NCBI GenBank assembly: GCA_039944855.1
Contig: JBDUXZ010000025.1
Span: 1-47,904 of the forward strand
Length of the DNA stretch: 47,904 bases
Source: Rhodothermales bacterium
GTDB lineage: Bacteria > Bacteroidota > Rhodothermia > Rhodothermales > JANQRZ01
Direction of reading: 5' to 3'
Within the stretch, counting starts at the first letter, position 1. Every line of letters starts with the position of its first letter. The position numbers and the translations under genes are program-made. Below, piece by piece: positions 24,792 to 33,767 of this stretch. The notes under the pieces are model-generated. The model saw only the letters and a program-made list of their open reading frames with translations, ran no database searches and had not been told where the DNA came from.

Positions 24792-25367
24792 TCAGACGCT
24801 TTGCGCCTGCGCCTCGTGCTTCCCTTCGCAGAACTCCTCGACGAGTTTGTCGCAGAAGGCGGGGAGATCGTCGGGGTTGCGGCTCGTGACGAGGCCTTGA
24901 TCGACGACGACTTCTTCGTCCACCCATGTCGCGCCCGCGTTGCGGAGGTCGGTCTGGAGCGTGGAGTACGAGGTCACCGTCCGGCCCTGGAGCACGTCGG
25001 CTTCGGCGAGGAGCCACGGCGCGTGGCAGATCGCGCCGACGGGCTTCTTCTGCTCGAAGAACGCGCGGACGAACGCGACCGCATCGTCGCTGCCGCGCAG
25101 CGTGTCCGCGCCGACGGTGCCGCCGGGGATCACGAGGCCGTCGAAGTCCTCGGCCGAGACGTCGGCGAAGGTCGCGTCGACGGCGTACGTGCCTCCGCTG
25201 TCGAGGTCGTTGTTGACGGTCTGCGCGTCGCCGGACTCGGTGCTGATGACGGTGACGGTTGCGCCGGCGTCTTCGACGGCTTGTTTGGGCTGGACGAACT
25301 CGGGTTCTTCGGTGCCGCGGGGGGCGATGAGGAGGGCAATGCGCTTGCCGTTGAGAGAGGTAGCCAT
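24792..25367 (-). CDS. PfpI-type DJ-1 superfamily protein
   Basis: 191 residues, PfpI/YhbO-like. The nucleophile C114 and H115 are in GAICHAPWLL, and the catalytic acid is in GTEEPEF (E20/E21). The C-terminus ends VTSRNPDDLPAFCDKLVEEF, normal for this clade. The ATG at 25367 begins MATSLNGKRIALL; upstream residues in the same frame are Arg/Pro-rich and overlap the ileS promoter region, so they are not included. Likely a stress-related deglycase or chaperone in the cytoplasm. It is transcribed divergently from ileS. Confidence 0.87.
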   Translation of the reverse strand: MATSLNGKRIALLIAPRGTEEPEFVQPKQAVEDAGATVTVISTESGDAQTVNNDLDSGGTYAVDATFADVSAEDFDGLVIPGGTVGADTLRGSDDAVAFVRAFFEQKKPVGAICHAPWLLAEADVLQGRTVTSYSTLQTDLRNAGATWVDEEVVVDQGLVTSRNPDDLPAFCDKLVEEFCEGKHEAQAQSV

Positions 25368-25513
25368 GACGGGAGGGGAGAGGTGAGGGGGAGCGATGGG
25401 GCCGGGCCGCATCGGGCGGCGCCGGTGGGGACTAAACCCGGAGCGCCGCAGCAGGGTTCTGAGGTCCCGATGAATCTCCCGGTGCGCAGAACGGAACAGG
25501 CTTCGGCCGATGG

Positions 25514-25521
25514 TATCTTTC
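25514..25521 (+). promoter_or_regulatory. TATCTTTC -7 element before ileS
   Basis: TATCTTTC at 25514-25521 lies 36 nt before the ATG at 25558, in a pyrimidine-rich leader with no Shine-Dalgarno sequence. Confidence 0.45.
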
Positions 25522-25557
25522 GGGCTTCTCCCGAATCGCCCCGTTTCGCCCCGCTCC

Positions 25558-28500
25558 ATGCCGACTTACCCCGCCGTTCCGCAGTTCGACCACGCCGCCG
25601 CCGAGGAGGAGACCCTCGCGTGGTGGGACGCCCACGACGTGTTCGAGCAGAGCCTGAAGATCCGAGAGGGCGCGCCGAACTTCGTGTTCTACGAGGGGCC
25701 GCCGACGGCGAACGGGAAGCCGGGCATCCACCACGTCATGGCGCGGACGATCAAGGACCTCTTCTGCCGCTACAAGACGATGAAGGGCTTCCGCGTCGAC
25801 CGCAAGGCTGGGTGGGACACGCACGGGCTGCCGGTCGAGATCGAGGTCGAGAAGGAGCTCGGGCTCGAAGGGCGGCACCAGGTCGAGGAGTACGGCGTGG
25901 CGGAATACAACGCGAAGTGCCGCGAATCCGTCCTCCGCTACAAAGACCTGTGGGACAGCCTCACGCGGCGGATGGGCTACTGGGTCGACCTCGGCGACCC
26001 GTACGTCACGTTCGAGAACGACTACATCGAGTCGGTCTGGAACCTGATCCAGCGGATCGGCGAGCGGCGCACCGACGCAGGCGAGTCGTTCCTCTACCGC
26101 GGCTACAAGATCCAGTGGTACAGCCCCGGCAGCGGGACCGTCCTCTCGTCGCACGAGGTCTCGCTCGGCTATAAAGAGGTACAGGACGTGAGCATCACGG
26201 TCCGGGCCGCTGTCATCGGTCAGGACGACACGTACCTCCTCGCGTGGACGACGACGCCGTGGACGATCCCCTCGAACGCCGCGATGGCCGTGGGGAAGAA
26301 CATCGACTACGTCAAAGTCCGCCAGACGCGCGACGACGGCACGGACGAATATCTCATCCTCGCGGCGAAGCTCGTCGACAAGCAGATCAAGGGCGAGCAC
26401 GAGATCGTCGAGCGGATGAAAGGGGCCGACCTCGTCGGGCTCCGTTACGAGCCGATGTGGCCGCAGATCGCCGCGTTCATCGACGCCGACGACGAACTCC
26501 GCCCGCACCGCGACGCGCTGTGGCAGGTCGTCGCCGCTGATTATGTCACGACGGAGGACGGCACGGGCATCGTCCACACCGCGCCCGCCTTCGGCGCTGA
26601 CGACTTCAGCACGGGGCAGAAGCACGGCCTCAGCCTGCTCAACCCGATGCGCCCCGACGGCACGTTCGCCCCCAGCCTCGACGTGATCGGCGGGTTGTGG
26701 TTCAAGGACGCCGACCGTCCGATCATCCGCGACCTGAGCGCGCGCGGGCTGCTTTTCCGCGAGGACTCGTACCTCCACAACTACCCGCACGACTGGCGCA
26801 AAGGCACGCCGCTCATGCAGTATCCGGTGGAGAGCTGGTTCATCCGCACGACGGCCATCAAGGACCGCCTCGTCGAGCTGAACCGGACGATCAACTGGCA
26901 GCCCGAAGGCATCGGCGAGGGGCGGTTCGGGCAGTGGCTCGAAGGTAACGTCGACTGGGCCATCAGCCGGATGCGCTACTGGGGCACGCCGATCCCGATC
27001 TGGGTCAACGACGCCGACGAGGAGGACATCGTCGTGATCGGTTCCGTCGCCGAGCTGCGCGAGAAGGCAGGGCTGAGCGATGACGAAGTGCTCGACCTGC
27101 ACCGGCCGTTCGTGGACGACATCACGTGGCCCGCGCCGAATGGCGGGACGTACCGCCGCATCCCCGACCTCCTCGACGTGTGGTTCGACAGCGGGGCGAT
27201 GCCGTTCGCGCAGTGGCACTACCCGTTCGAGAACGAGCAGAAATTCGAGCGCAACGTCCCGGCCGACTTCATCGCTGAGGGTGTCGATCAGACGCGCGGC
27301 TGGTTCTACACGCTCCACGCGATCGCCGCGCTCGTCGCCGACCGCGTGGCGTATAAGAACGTCGTCGTCAACGGGCTCGTGCTCGACGAGAACGGCGAGA
27401 AGATGTCGAAGTCGAAGGGGAACACCGTCGAGCCGTTCGGTGCGATCGCGAAGCACGGCGTCGACCCGCTGCGGTGGTCGATGATGAGCCAGAGCGCGCC
27501 GTGGGAGAGCCTCCGCTACTCCGACCGCGCCGTCGAGGAGACGAAGCGGAAGTTCTTCTCCACCGTCACGAACACGTACAGCTTCTTCGCCACGTACGCG
27601 AATCTCGACGGCTTCGCCTACGACAAGTCGAACGCGACCGCGCTCGCCGACCGCGCCGAGCTCGACCGCTGGATCCTCTCGCGCTTGCACACGACGGCTG
27701 GAGCCGTCGACGCCGCGTTCGACGCCTACCATCCGACGCAGGCCGCGCGGGCGATGGAGACGTTCGTCGACGACCTCTCGAACTGGTACCTCCGCCGCAG
27801 CCGCCGCCGTTTCTGGAAGTCGGAGAGCGACGCCGACAAGCAGGCCGCGTACGAGACGGTCTACGAGTGCCTCACGACGCTCGCGAAGCTGATGGCCCCG
27901 CTCGCGCCGTTCTACGCCGAGTGGCTGTGGGACAAGCTCAAGACCGACGCCGACCCGCTCTCGGTCCACCTCACCGACTTCCCCTCGGGCGAGGCCTCGG
28001 CCGTCGACGTGGCACTCGAGGAGCGGATGGCGCTCGCGCGAACCGTCGCGTCCATCACGCTCGCGCTCCGCAACGAGGCCGGGCTCAACGTCCGGCAGCC
28101 GCTCGGCCAGATCTCCGTCGTGACCGGGACGGCCGGCGTGGACGAGGCCGTGCTCCGCTCTGTCGAGAGCATCGTGCTCGACGAGGTCAACGTGAAGCGG
28201 CTGGAGGCCATCGGGTCGGGGAGTCGGCTCGTCGAGAAGTCGGCGAAGCCCAACTTCAAAGCGCTCGGCAAGCGGCTCGGGTCGAAGATGAAAGCGGCGA
28301 ACGCCGCGGTCCGTGCGCTCGACACCGACGCGATCACGCAGTACGAACAGGAGGGGCAGCTAATCCTGTCGCTCGACGGCGAGGACGTGACGTTCGGAGA
28401 GGGCGACATCGACGTGGTCAGCGAGGGGATCGAGGGACACCTCGTCGGGCAGGAGGGGAACGTAACCGTCGCGCTCGACACGACGTTGACGGAGGCGTTG

Positions 28501-28779
28501 CGAAAAGAGGGGATCGCTCGTGAGTTCGTCAATCGGGTCCAGAATTTGCGTAAGTCGGCGGGATATGCCATCTCAGACCGGATCGTCGTTACCTTTGGCG
28601 GCTCCGAAGGCCTCGCCGAGGCGATAGAAGCCCACGCCGCTACGATTCGGAACGAGACCCTCGCCGAGACGTTGAGCGCATCCGGCACGCCCTCAGGCGA
28701 CGCTGTGCAGGGGTTTGAGATCGGCGACGCTACTGTCGAGATTGGCGTTAGGCGCGTGAGCGCTGCGCACGAAGCTTGA
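25558..28779 (+). CDS. ileS: Isoleucyl-tRNA synthetase
   Basis: 1073 residues charging tRNA-Ile. Class I signatures: GIHHVMARTIKDLF (HIGH equivalent) near 55-70, and KMSKSKGNTVEPFG near residues 616-629. The connective editing domain lies between (AWTTTPWTIPSNAAMAVG, THR-rich editing pocket, TAPAFGADDF). An anticodon-binding helical domain and a long C-terminal part with no zinc-finger cysteines follow. Length and lack of C-terminal zinc point to the eukaryote-like (type 2) class, the class often insensitive to mupirocin; that is a family-level expectation. The gene heads the run ileS, dksA-like, lspA. Confidence 0.95.
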   Translation: MPTYPAVPQFDHAAAEEETLAWWDAHDVFEQSLKIREGAPNFVFYEGPPTANGKPGIHHVMARTIKDLFCRYKTMKGFRVDRKAGWDTHGLPVEIEVEKELGLEGRHQVEEYGVAEYNAKCRESVLRYKDLWDSLTRRMGYWVDLGDPYVTFENDYIESVWNLIQRIGERRTDAGESFLYRGYKIQWYSPGSGTVLSSHEVSLGYKEVQDVSITVRAAVIGQDDTYLLAWTTTPWTIPSNAAMAVGKNIDYVKVRQTRDDGTDEYLILAAKLVDKQIKGEHEIVERMKGADLVGLRYEPMWPQIAAFIDADDELRPHRDALWQVVAADYVTTEDGTGIVHTAPAFGADDFSTGQKHGLSLLNPMRPDGTFAPSLDVIGGLWFKDADRPIIRDLSARGLLFREDSYLHNYPHDWRKGTPLMQYPVESWFIRTTAIKDRLVELNRTINWQPEGIGEGRFGQWLEGNVDWAISRMRYWGTPIPIWVNDADEEDIVVIGSVAELREKAGLSDDEVLDLHRPFVDDITWPAPNGGTYRRIPDLLDVWFDSGAMPFAQWHYPFENEQKFERNVPADFIAEGVDQTRGWFYTLHAIAALVADRVAYKNVVVNGLVLDENGEKMSKSKGNTVEPFGAIAKHGVDPLRWSMMSQSAPWESLRYSDRAVEETKRKFFSTVTNTYSFFATYANLDGFAYDKSNATALADRAELDRWILSRLHTTAGAVDAAFDAYHPTQAARAMETFVDDLSNWYLRRSRRRFWKSESDADKQAAYETVYECLTTLAKLMAPLAPFYAEWLWDKLKTDADPLSVHLTDFPSGEASAVDVALEERMALARTVASITLALRNEAGLNVRQPLGQISVVTGTAGVDEAVLRSVESIVLDEVNVKRLEAIGSGSRLVEKSAKPNFKALGKRLGSKMKAANAAVRALDTDAITQYEQEGQLILSLDGEDVTFGEGDIDVVSEGIEGHLVGQEGNVTVALDTTLTEALRKEGIAREFVNRVQNLRKSAGYAISDRIVVTFGGSEGLAEAIEAHAATIRNETLAETLSASGTPSGDAVQGFEIGDATVEIGVRRVSAAHEA

Positions 28780-28862
28780 CGGCGGCAGCGACCTCGGGGG
28801 AGGCGCGCTCCGTCTATTTAATACGACCATCCATAGACCCGGTGCTGGACGCCGGACACGAA

Positions 28863-29285
28863 ATGAGCAGCGAAACAGCCAACGGTAAAGTCAACGGAAG
28901 CCAGGGTGGGGGGCAGCGCCGCACGCCGTTCTCCGACGAGGAGCTCGAGGAGTTCCGCACCCTGATCCTGAGCAAGCGCGAGAGCGCGCAGGAAGACATC
29001 GACGCGATGCGGGCCCAGGTCGAGGACTCGCGCGAACACGAGAGCGACTCGGCGTACTCGTTCCACATGGCCGACGCCGGCACCGACGCGATGGAGCGCG
29101 AGAAGCTCTACCTCATGATCGCCCGGCAGCAGAAGTATCTCGGCTACCTCGACCGCGCCCTCGAACGGATCGACAACAAGACCTACGGCATCTGCAAGGT
29201 CAGCGGGAAGCCGATCGCCGTGGAGCGCCTCCGCGCCGTCCCGCACACAGAGATCTCGATCGACGCCAAGCGGAAGCAGAAATGA
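28863..29285 (+). CDS. TraR/DksA family protein without zinc-finger cysteines
   Basis: A 140-residue RNA-polymerase secondary-channel protein. A coiled-coil part (EELEEFRTLILSKRESAQED) is followed by RALERIDNKTYGICKVSGKP and IAVERLRAVPHT. DksA's four-cysteine zinc site is reduced to one cysteine (C111). Bacteroidota TraR/DksA proteins commonly lack the zinc ligands, so this is not degenerate. The coiled-coil tip acid pair of DksA is not obvious. The ATG at 28863 is used; an alternative GTG at 28842 would add seven residues. It sits between ileS and lspA, the order seen in other Bacteroidota. Confidence 0.85.
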   Translation: MSSETANGKVNGSQGGGQRRTPFSDEELEEFRTLILSKRESAQEDIDAMRAQVEDSREHESDSAYSFHMADAGTDAMEREKLYLMIARQQKYLGYLDRALERIDNKTYGICKVSGKPIAVERLRAVPHTEISIDAKRKQK

Positions 29286-29321
29286 AGACGTGGTGCGTGC
29301 ACGCGCAGCCTTCCGCAAGGA

Positions 29322-29390
29322 AACGTGATGCGTGAGACGCGCATCAGCGTTCGCGCTCGACTTCACGTATCCCGCATTACGCATCACGTT
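29322..29390. repeat. 12-bp perfect inverted repeat between dksA-like and lspA
   Basis: AACGTGATGCGT at 29322-29333 and ACGCATCACGTT at 29379-29390 are perfect complements with a 45-nt loop, ending 2 nt before the lspA ATG. It may act as a leader stem or be a dispersed repeat. Confidence 0.5.
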
Positions 29391-29392
29391 CC

Positions 29393-30067
29393 ATGCGCCT
29401 CCTCTGGGTATCGTTCTTCCTCCTCGTCGTCGATCAGCTCACGAAGCAGTGGGTGCACGCGACGATGCTCCCCGGTGAGTCGATCCCCATCCTCGGGGAC
29501 GTCCTCCGGCTGACGTACACGACGAACCCGGGGATGGCCTTCGGGCTCACGCTCGGCTCGAAGCTGTTCCTCACGCTGTTCTCGATCCTCGCCACGGTGA
29601 TGATTGGGGTGTACCTCTGGTACGTGCGGAAGGGGCCGTGGGGCTACCGGCTCTCGCTCGCCCTCATCATCGGCGGGGCCGTCGGCAACGTCATCGACCG
29701 GACGTTCTACGGCGTGTTCTACGGCTACGGGCCGCTGTTCTACGGCGAGGTCGTCGACTTCATCCACGTCGATCTCTGGCGTGGCGTCGTGGCCGAGTGG
29801 GTGCCGTTCTTCGGCGGCAATTACCTCTCGCTCTTCCCGATCTGGAACGTGGCCGACATGGCGATCGTCGTCGGGGTGGCGGCGATCATCCTCTTCCAGA
29901 AGCGGTTTCACGAGGGGCTCGTCGCTACGCAAACCGATCAGCCCGCGTCGCACCCGGCCACCGGCGGTTACGATGGAAACGGCCGACCCGCGTCCGCTGA
30001 CGCCGTGCCCACCGCTGACGCCGTGCCCGCCGCCGACGCCGCACCGAAACCCACGTCCGACGGGTGA
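29393..30067 (+). CDS. lspA: Lipoprotein signal peptidase with long C-terminal tail
   Basis: 224 residues; E. coli LspA is about 164. Four membrane helices and the catalytic aspartates D102 (GNVIDR) and D155 (NVADMAIVV), plus the conserved VDQLTK and TNPGMAFGL segments. It cleaves prolipoproteins after diacylglycerol addition in the inner membrane. A hydrophilic C-terminal extension of about 50 residues (from HEGLVATQT) is rich in Ala and Pro and has the repeated word ADAVP-T/A. Its stop is 12 nt from that of the convergent lipoprotein gene. Confidence 0.93.
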   Translation: MRLLWVSFFLLVVDQLTKQWVHATMLPGESIPILGDVLRLTYTTNPGMAFGLTLGSKLFLTLFSILATVMIGVYLWYVRKGPWGYRLSLALIIGGAVGNVIDRTFYGVFYGYGPLFYGEVVDFIHVDLWRGVVAEWVPFFGGNYLSLFPIWNVADMAIVVGVAAIILFQKRFHEGLVATQTDQPASHPATGGYDGNGRPASADAVPTADAVPAADAAPKPTSDG

Positions 30068-30079
30068 GGCGGTACGGGG

Positions 30080-30754
30080 TTACCGCAGGAGCGTCGAGAC
30101 GGTGACGGAGATCTGGGTCGTGCCCGCGTTCGTCTGCATCGCCCGCTCCTGACCGTTGACGAGGATGCGGCCGGTGAGGGACTGGGCGGCCCCGTTCGCC
30201 CCCACGCATGTGGCGGACATCGCCGTCGCCGTCGGGCTCGTCGGTGCGGTGACCGTTTGCTCGAAGGACCACGGCAATTCGAACGTCCCGCTGCCGCCGT
30301 TCGTCCCGGTTCCGCTCGTCACGTTGTAGGCCACGGATCGGATGCCGAAGCACGTCCCGGTCAGCTCGTAGCGGACGAGGAATTCGGTCCGTTGCAGCAC
30401 GATTTCCGGAACGCTCGTCTCGTGATCGACAGAGGCCTGGACCGTGCGACTCATCTCTTCATAGCCGTCGGCGAAGATGTTGAGCGTGACCTGTTGGCGG
30501 GAGCTGTCAACTTCAACGCTAAGGGTGAACTCACCCTGTCCGTTGGTGATCTCAGTGACCCCATATGCCGAGGCAGCGACGTTCGCATTCCCCACCGGGG
30601 TCCCGGCAGAATCAACGACGCGGCCACTGATTGTGGCGACACCGCGCTCGTTCACGGAATCGCATCCCGTCAACAGGACCGGAGCGGTCAGAAGGCAGAG
30701 CGTGAGCGCGGCCGGAACGAGAAGTCGTTGGCCTGCTCCAAACAGGTAGGACAT
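30080..30754 (-). CDS. Lipoprotein with a carboxypeptidase-regulatory-like domain
   Basis: A 224-residue exported lipoprotein. A signal ending in VLLTGC places the lipid Cys at about 31. A CarboxypepD_reg-like beta-sandwich covers about 38-110 (ATISGRVVDSAGTPVGNANV, the usual start of this domain). The rest is Thr/Ser-rich with two cysteines (TGTCFG and SATCVG) that could pair, and it ends without a recognised domain. The ATG at 30754 is chosen because it begins the hydrophobic signal. It is convergent with lspA; upstream 30755-31030 holds only the lepA promoter region and no gene. Confidence 0.65.
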   Translation of the reverse strand: MSYLFGAGQRLLVPAALTLCLLTAPVLLTGCDSVNERGVATISGRVVDSAGTPVGNANVAASAYGVTEITNGQGEFTLSVEVDSSRQQVTLNIFADGYEEMSRTVQASVDHETSVPEIVLQRTEFLVRYELTGTCFGIRSVAYNVTSGTGTNGGSGTFELPWSFEQTVTAPTSPTATAMSATCVGANGAAQSLTGRILVNGQERAMQTNAGTTQISVTVSTLLR

Positions 30755-30950
30755 GGGGAGAGGAGGAAGGGTTGGGGGTGAGGACAAGGGGATAATATAT
30801 AGTAGGTTGTATTCGGTTCATCCGAGTCCGTAGCACGAAACCAGTCCGGCAGGGGAGCGGTACGCCATCAGCCTAGCCGGGGGCACGGCGCGAGCCCGCC
30901 GATGGGGGTTAAACGGAAGGTTCACGGGTAGGGAGGGCGGGGTTCGGCGG

Positions 30951-30958
30951 TATATTCA
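30951..30958 (+). promoter_or_regulatory. TATATTCA -7-like element before lepA
   Basis: TATATTCA at 30951-30958 is the best match upstream of lepA, 72 nt before the GTG start. The leader is longer than for the other promoters listed, so the assignment is weak. Confidence 0.3.
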
Positions 30959-31030
30959 CGCCCCGCGCGGACCCGCCCGCCGCGCTTCGGGTTCGACCCC
31001 ACCGTCCTCACGCACTCGACCGTTTCCCCC

Positions 31031-32833
31031 GTGGATCAGCAGCGCATCCGCAACTTCTGCATCATCGCCCACATCGACCACGGCAAGAGCACGCTCGCCG
31101 ACCGGATGTTGGAAGCGACCGGCACGCTCACGAGCCGGGAGATGCAGGACCAGGTCCTCGACTCGATGGACCTCGAGCGCGAGCGCGGCATCACGATCAA
31201 GAGCCACGCGATCCGGATGAACTACAAGGCTCGCGACGGCGAGACGTACATCCTCAACCTGATCGACACGCCGGGCCACGTGGACTTCTCGTACGAGGTC
31301 AGCCGCGCGCTCAACGCCTGCGAGGGCGCGATCCTCGTCGTCGATGCCGCGCAGGGGATCGAGGCGCAGACGATCGCCAACCTGTACCAGGCGATCAACG
31401 TCGACCTCGAAATCATCCCGGTCCTCAACAAGATCGACCTGCCGAGCGCGCGGCCTGAGATCGTCGCCCAGACGATTACCGACCTCATCGGCGGCGATCC
31501 CGACGACGTACTCCACGTCAGTGCGAAGACGGGGATGGGGATCGAGGACGTGCTCGAAGCCGTCGTCGCCCGCGTTCCGCCGCCCGACGGCGACCCTGAC
31601 GCCCCGCTCAAGAGCGCCATCTTCGACTCCGTGTTCGACCAGTACCGCGGTGCCATCGCGTATGTCCGCGTCTTCGACGGGACGCTCAACGAGGGCGACC
31701 CCATCCTCTTCATGGCGACCGACAAGCGGTACTTTGCCGAGGAGATCGGCGTGCTGAAGATGGGGATGCAGAAGGTGAAGACGCTGAAGGCGGGCGAGGT
31801 CGGCTACGTCATCGGCAGCGTGAAGGACGTCCGCGACGCCCGCGTCGGCGACACGATCACGAACTCGAAGCGGCCGTCGCCGACGGCGGTCCCCGGTTTC
31901 CGCGACGTGAAGCCGATGGTGTTCTCCGGCATCTACCCCACGGACTCGGCCGACTTCGAGGACCTCCGCGCCTCGCTCGACAAGCTCCAGCTCAACGACG
32001 CCGCCCTCACGTACGAGCCCGAGACGAGCATGGCGCTCGGCTTCGGCTTCCGCGTCGGCTTCCTCGGCATGCTCCACATGGAGATCGTGCAGGAACGGCT
32101 CGACCGCGAGTTCGATCTCGACATCATCACGACGCTCCCCAACGTCCGCTACACCGTCGAGCTGACGAACGGGGAATCGACCGAGGTCTCGAACCCGAGC
32201 GGGATGCCGAAGACGGGCGAGATCGCTGAGATCCGCGAGCCCTACATCAAAGCGCAGATCATCACGCCGACCGAGTACATCGGCTCGCTCATGACGCTCT
32301 GCCAGGACCGCCGCGGCAACTACATCAACACGAACTACCTCGACACCGAGCGCGTCGACCTCCAATACGAGCTGCCGCTCGGCGAGGTCGTCTTCGACTT
32401 CTACGACAAGCTGAAGTCGGTCAGCCGGGGCTACGCCTCGCTCGACTACGAGATCATCGACGAGCGCCCGTCCCACCTCGTCAAGCTCGACGTGCTGCTC
32501 AACGGCGAGCCCGTCGATGCGCTCTCGACGATCGTGCACCGGGACAAGGCGTACGAGATGGGCCGCAAGCTGTCGTCGAAGCTGCGGGAGCTCATCCCGA
32601 AGCAGCTCTACGACGTGGCTATCCAGGCCGCGATTGGCTCGAAGATCATCGCCCGCGAGACGGTGAAGGCGCTGCGGAAGGATGTCACGGCGAAGTGCTA
32701 CGGCGGCGACATCAGCCGGAAGCGGAAGCTGCTCGAAAAGCAGAAGGAAGGGAAGAAGCGGATGAAGCAGGTCGGCAGCGTGGAGGTGCCGCAGGAGGCG
32801 TTCCTCGCCGTGCTCTCGATGGACGAAGGGTAA
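31031..32833 (+). CDS. lepA: Elongation factor 4 (LepA)
   Basis: 600 residues; E. coli LepA is 599. GTPase motifs: [17 protein letters not shown] (P-loop), [12 protein letters not shown] (G3), [11 protein letters not shown] (G4), [10 protein letters not shown] (G5). The C-terminal domain is intact ([20 protein letters not shown]). LepA binds the ribosome and is a non-essential translation factor. The GTG at 31031 starts [16 protein letters not shown], which matches the family's N-terminus. It is the first gene of a run that continues into a secreted protein and two signal peptidases; lepA-lepB adjacency is long known. Confidence 0.96.
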   Translation: MDQQRIRNFCIIAHIDHGKSTLADRMLEATGTLTSREMQDQVLDSMDLERERGITIKSHAIRMNYKARDGETYILNLIDTPGHVDFSYEVSRALNACEGAILVVDAAQGIEAQTIANLYQAINVDLEIIPVLNKIDLPSARPEIVAQTITDLIGGDPDDVLHVSAKTGMGIEDVLEAVVARVPPPDGDPDAPLKSAIFDSVFDQYRGAIAYVRVFDGTLNEGDPILFMATDKRYFAEEIGVLKMGMQKVKTLKAGEVGYVIGSVKDVRDARVGDTITNSKRPSPTAVPGFRDVKPMVFSGIYPTDSADFEDLRASLDKLQLNDAALTYEPETSMALGFGFRVGFLGMLHMEIVQERLDREFDLDIITTLPNVRYTVELTNGESTEVSNPSGMPKTGEIAEIREPYIKAQIITPTEYIGSLMTLCQDRRGNYINTNYLDTERVDLQYELPLGEVVFDFYDKLKSVSRGYASLDYEIIDERPSHLVKLDVLLNGEPVDALSTIVHRDKAYEMGRKLSSKLRELIPKQLYDVAIQAAIGSKIIARETVKALRKDVTAKCYGGDISRKRKLLEKQKEGKKRMKQVGSVEVPQEAFLAVLSMDEG

Positions 32834-32836
32834 GGG

Positions 32837-33724
32837 ATGGCGATGCGGCGGGGTGTTCGGCGATGGCGTAGGGACGTAGCAAGCTGCGCCTGTGCGGGCG
32901 CGGCGATGCTTCTGCTCGCGCTCGGATCCACGGCGCAGGCCCAGTCCGCGCGGCTCACCGAGGCGCTGCAACTGCAGCGGGCGAAGGTCCGCATGGGCGA
33001 GATCGTGGGCGAGATGGGGATCGCGATTCCCCCGCGCGGTCCGGCCGAGATCGAAACAGAGCCGAGCGAAGCCGCCAGCCTCCTGTTCTGGTGGCTCCCC
33101 CGGAGCCGCACGCCCCGCGTCGCGCTCGACCCGATCCCGCTCGTTGCCCCGGCCGAGCCCGCACCGGAGCCGCCCGCGCCGACGCTCGGCCGCATCCGGT
33201 GGGACCGCGTCGGCCCCGGCGAGCAGGAGGCATTCCTCGACCGCTACCGCGAAGCGCTCTGGACCGTCGACGGGATGCGGTTCTTCACCGCGCTCGACAC
33301 GATCCCGACGCCCAAGCTCCGCTCCCGCCTCTTCGGCCTCTTCGGCGCGCCGACGCGGACGGCGATCGCGCGCGGCGTCAACGGCTTCAATGGCAACGAC
33401 GATGTGCAGTTCGAGTACTGGTTCGTCGTCAACGACTCGATCCCGTTCGTCGCGCTCGACAAAGACGGGCCGTTCGGGCGCGGGCTCGTCCTCGCAGGCG
33501 ACTTCGCCCACACCGCCGTGCTCGGGGCGCTGAAGCGCGACTTCGCCGAGCAGATGATGACGCGGGCCCGGCCCATGCCGTATGTGGACTACTACCACTC
33601 GCGCGAGCGCAACCAGTGGTACCGGACCGGGTATGACGGGACGGACTACTACGTCCGCGAGATCGAGCGCCCCCGCTGGGCGGGTCGGCGCTCCGAGTCC
33701 GGGAAGTGGTACCTTTTCCGCTGA
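32837..33724 (+). CDS. Secreted protein of unknown function, between lepA and lepB
   Basis: 295 residues, no family recognised. An Arg-rich n-region and hydrophobic core (AAMLLLALGSTAQAQ) form a Sec signal peptide. A linker with proline repeats is at about 100-120 (PAEPAPEPPAP). The folded C-terminal part contains WTVDGMRFFTALDTIPTPKL, NGNDDVQFEYWFVVND and DYYHSRERNQWYRTGYDGTD, ending GKWYLFR. The aromatic-rich, Asp/Asn-containing segments could bind a ligand. It starts 3 nt after the lepA stop, so it is almost certainly co-translated with lepA; the link to protein export is suggested only by position. Confidence 0.6.
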   Translation: MAMRRGVRRWRRDVASCACAGAAMLLLALGSTAQAQSARLTEALQLQRAKVRMGEIVGEMGIAIPPRGPAEIETEPSEAASLLFWWLPRSRTPRVALDPIPLVAPAEPAPEPPAPTLGRIRWDRVGPGEQEAFLDRYREALWTVDGMRFFTALDTIPTPKLRSRLFGLFGAPTRTAIARGVNGFNGNDDVQFEYWFVVNDSIPFVALDKDGPFGRGLVLAGDFAHTAVLGALKRDFAEQMMTRARPMPYVDYYHSRERNQWYRTGYDGTDYYVREIERPRWAGRRSESGKWYLFR

Positions 33725-33767
33725 CCGCATCGCGCACCCCCGTTTCCTCCCACCCTCCGACAGTCGA

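Noticed and set aside
25432-27969. 845-codon minus-strand frame over ileS
   Set aside because: It is antisense to a well-supported synthetase and has no domain of its own.
28863-29285. Degenerate dksA
   Set aside because: Missing zinc cysteines are normal for Bacteroidota TraR/DksA proteins, and the rest of the protein is intact.
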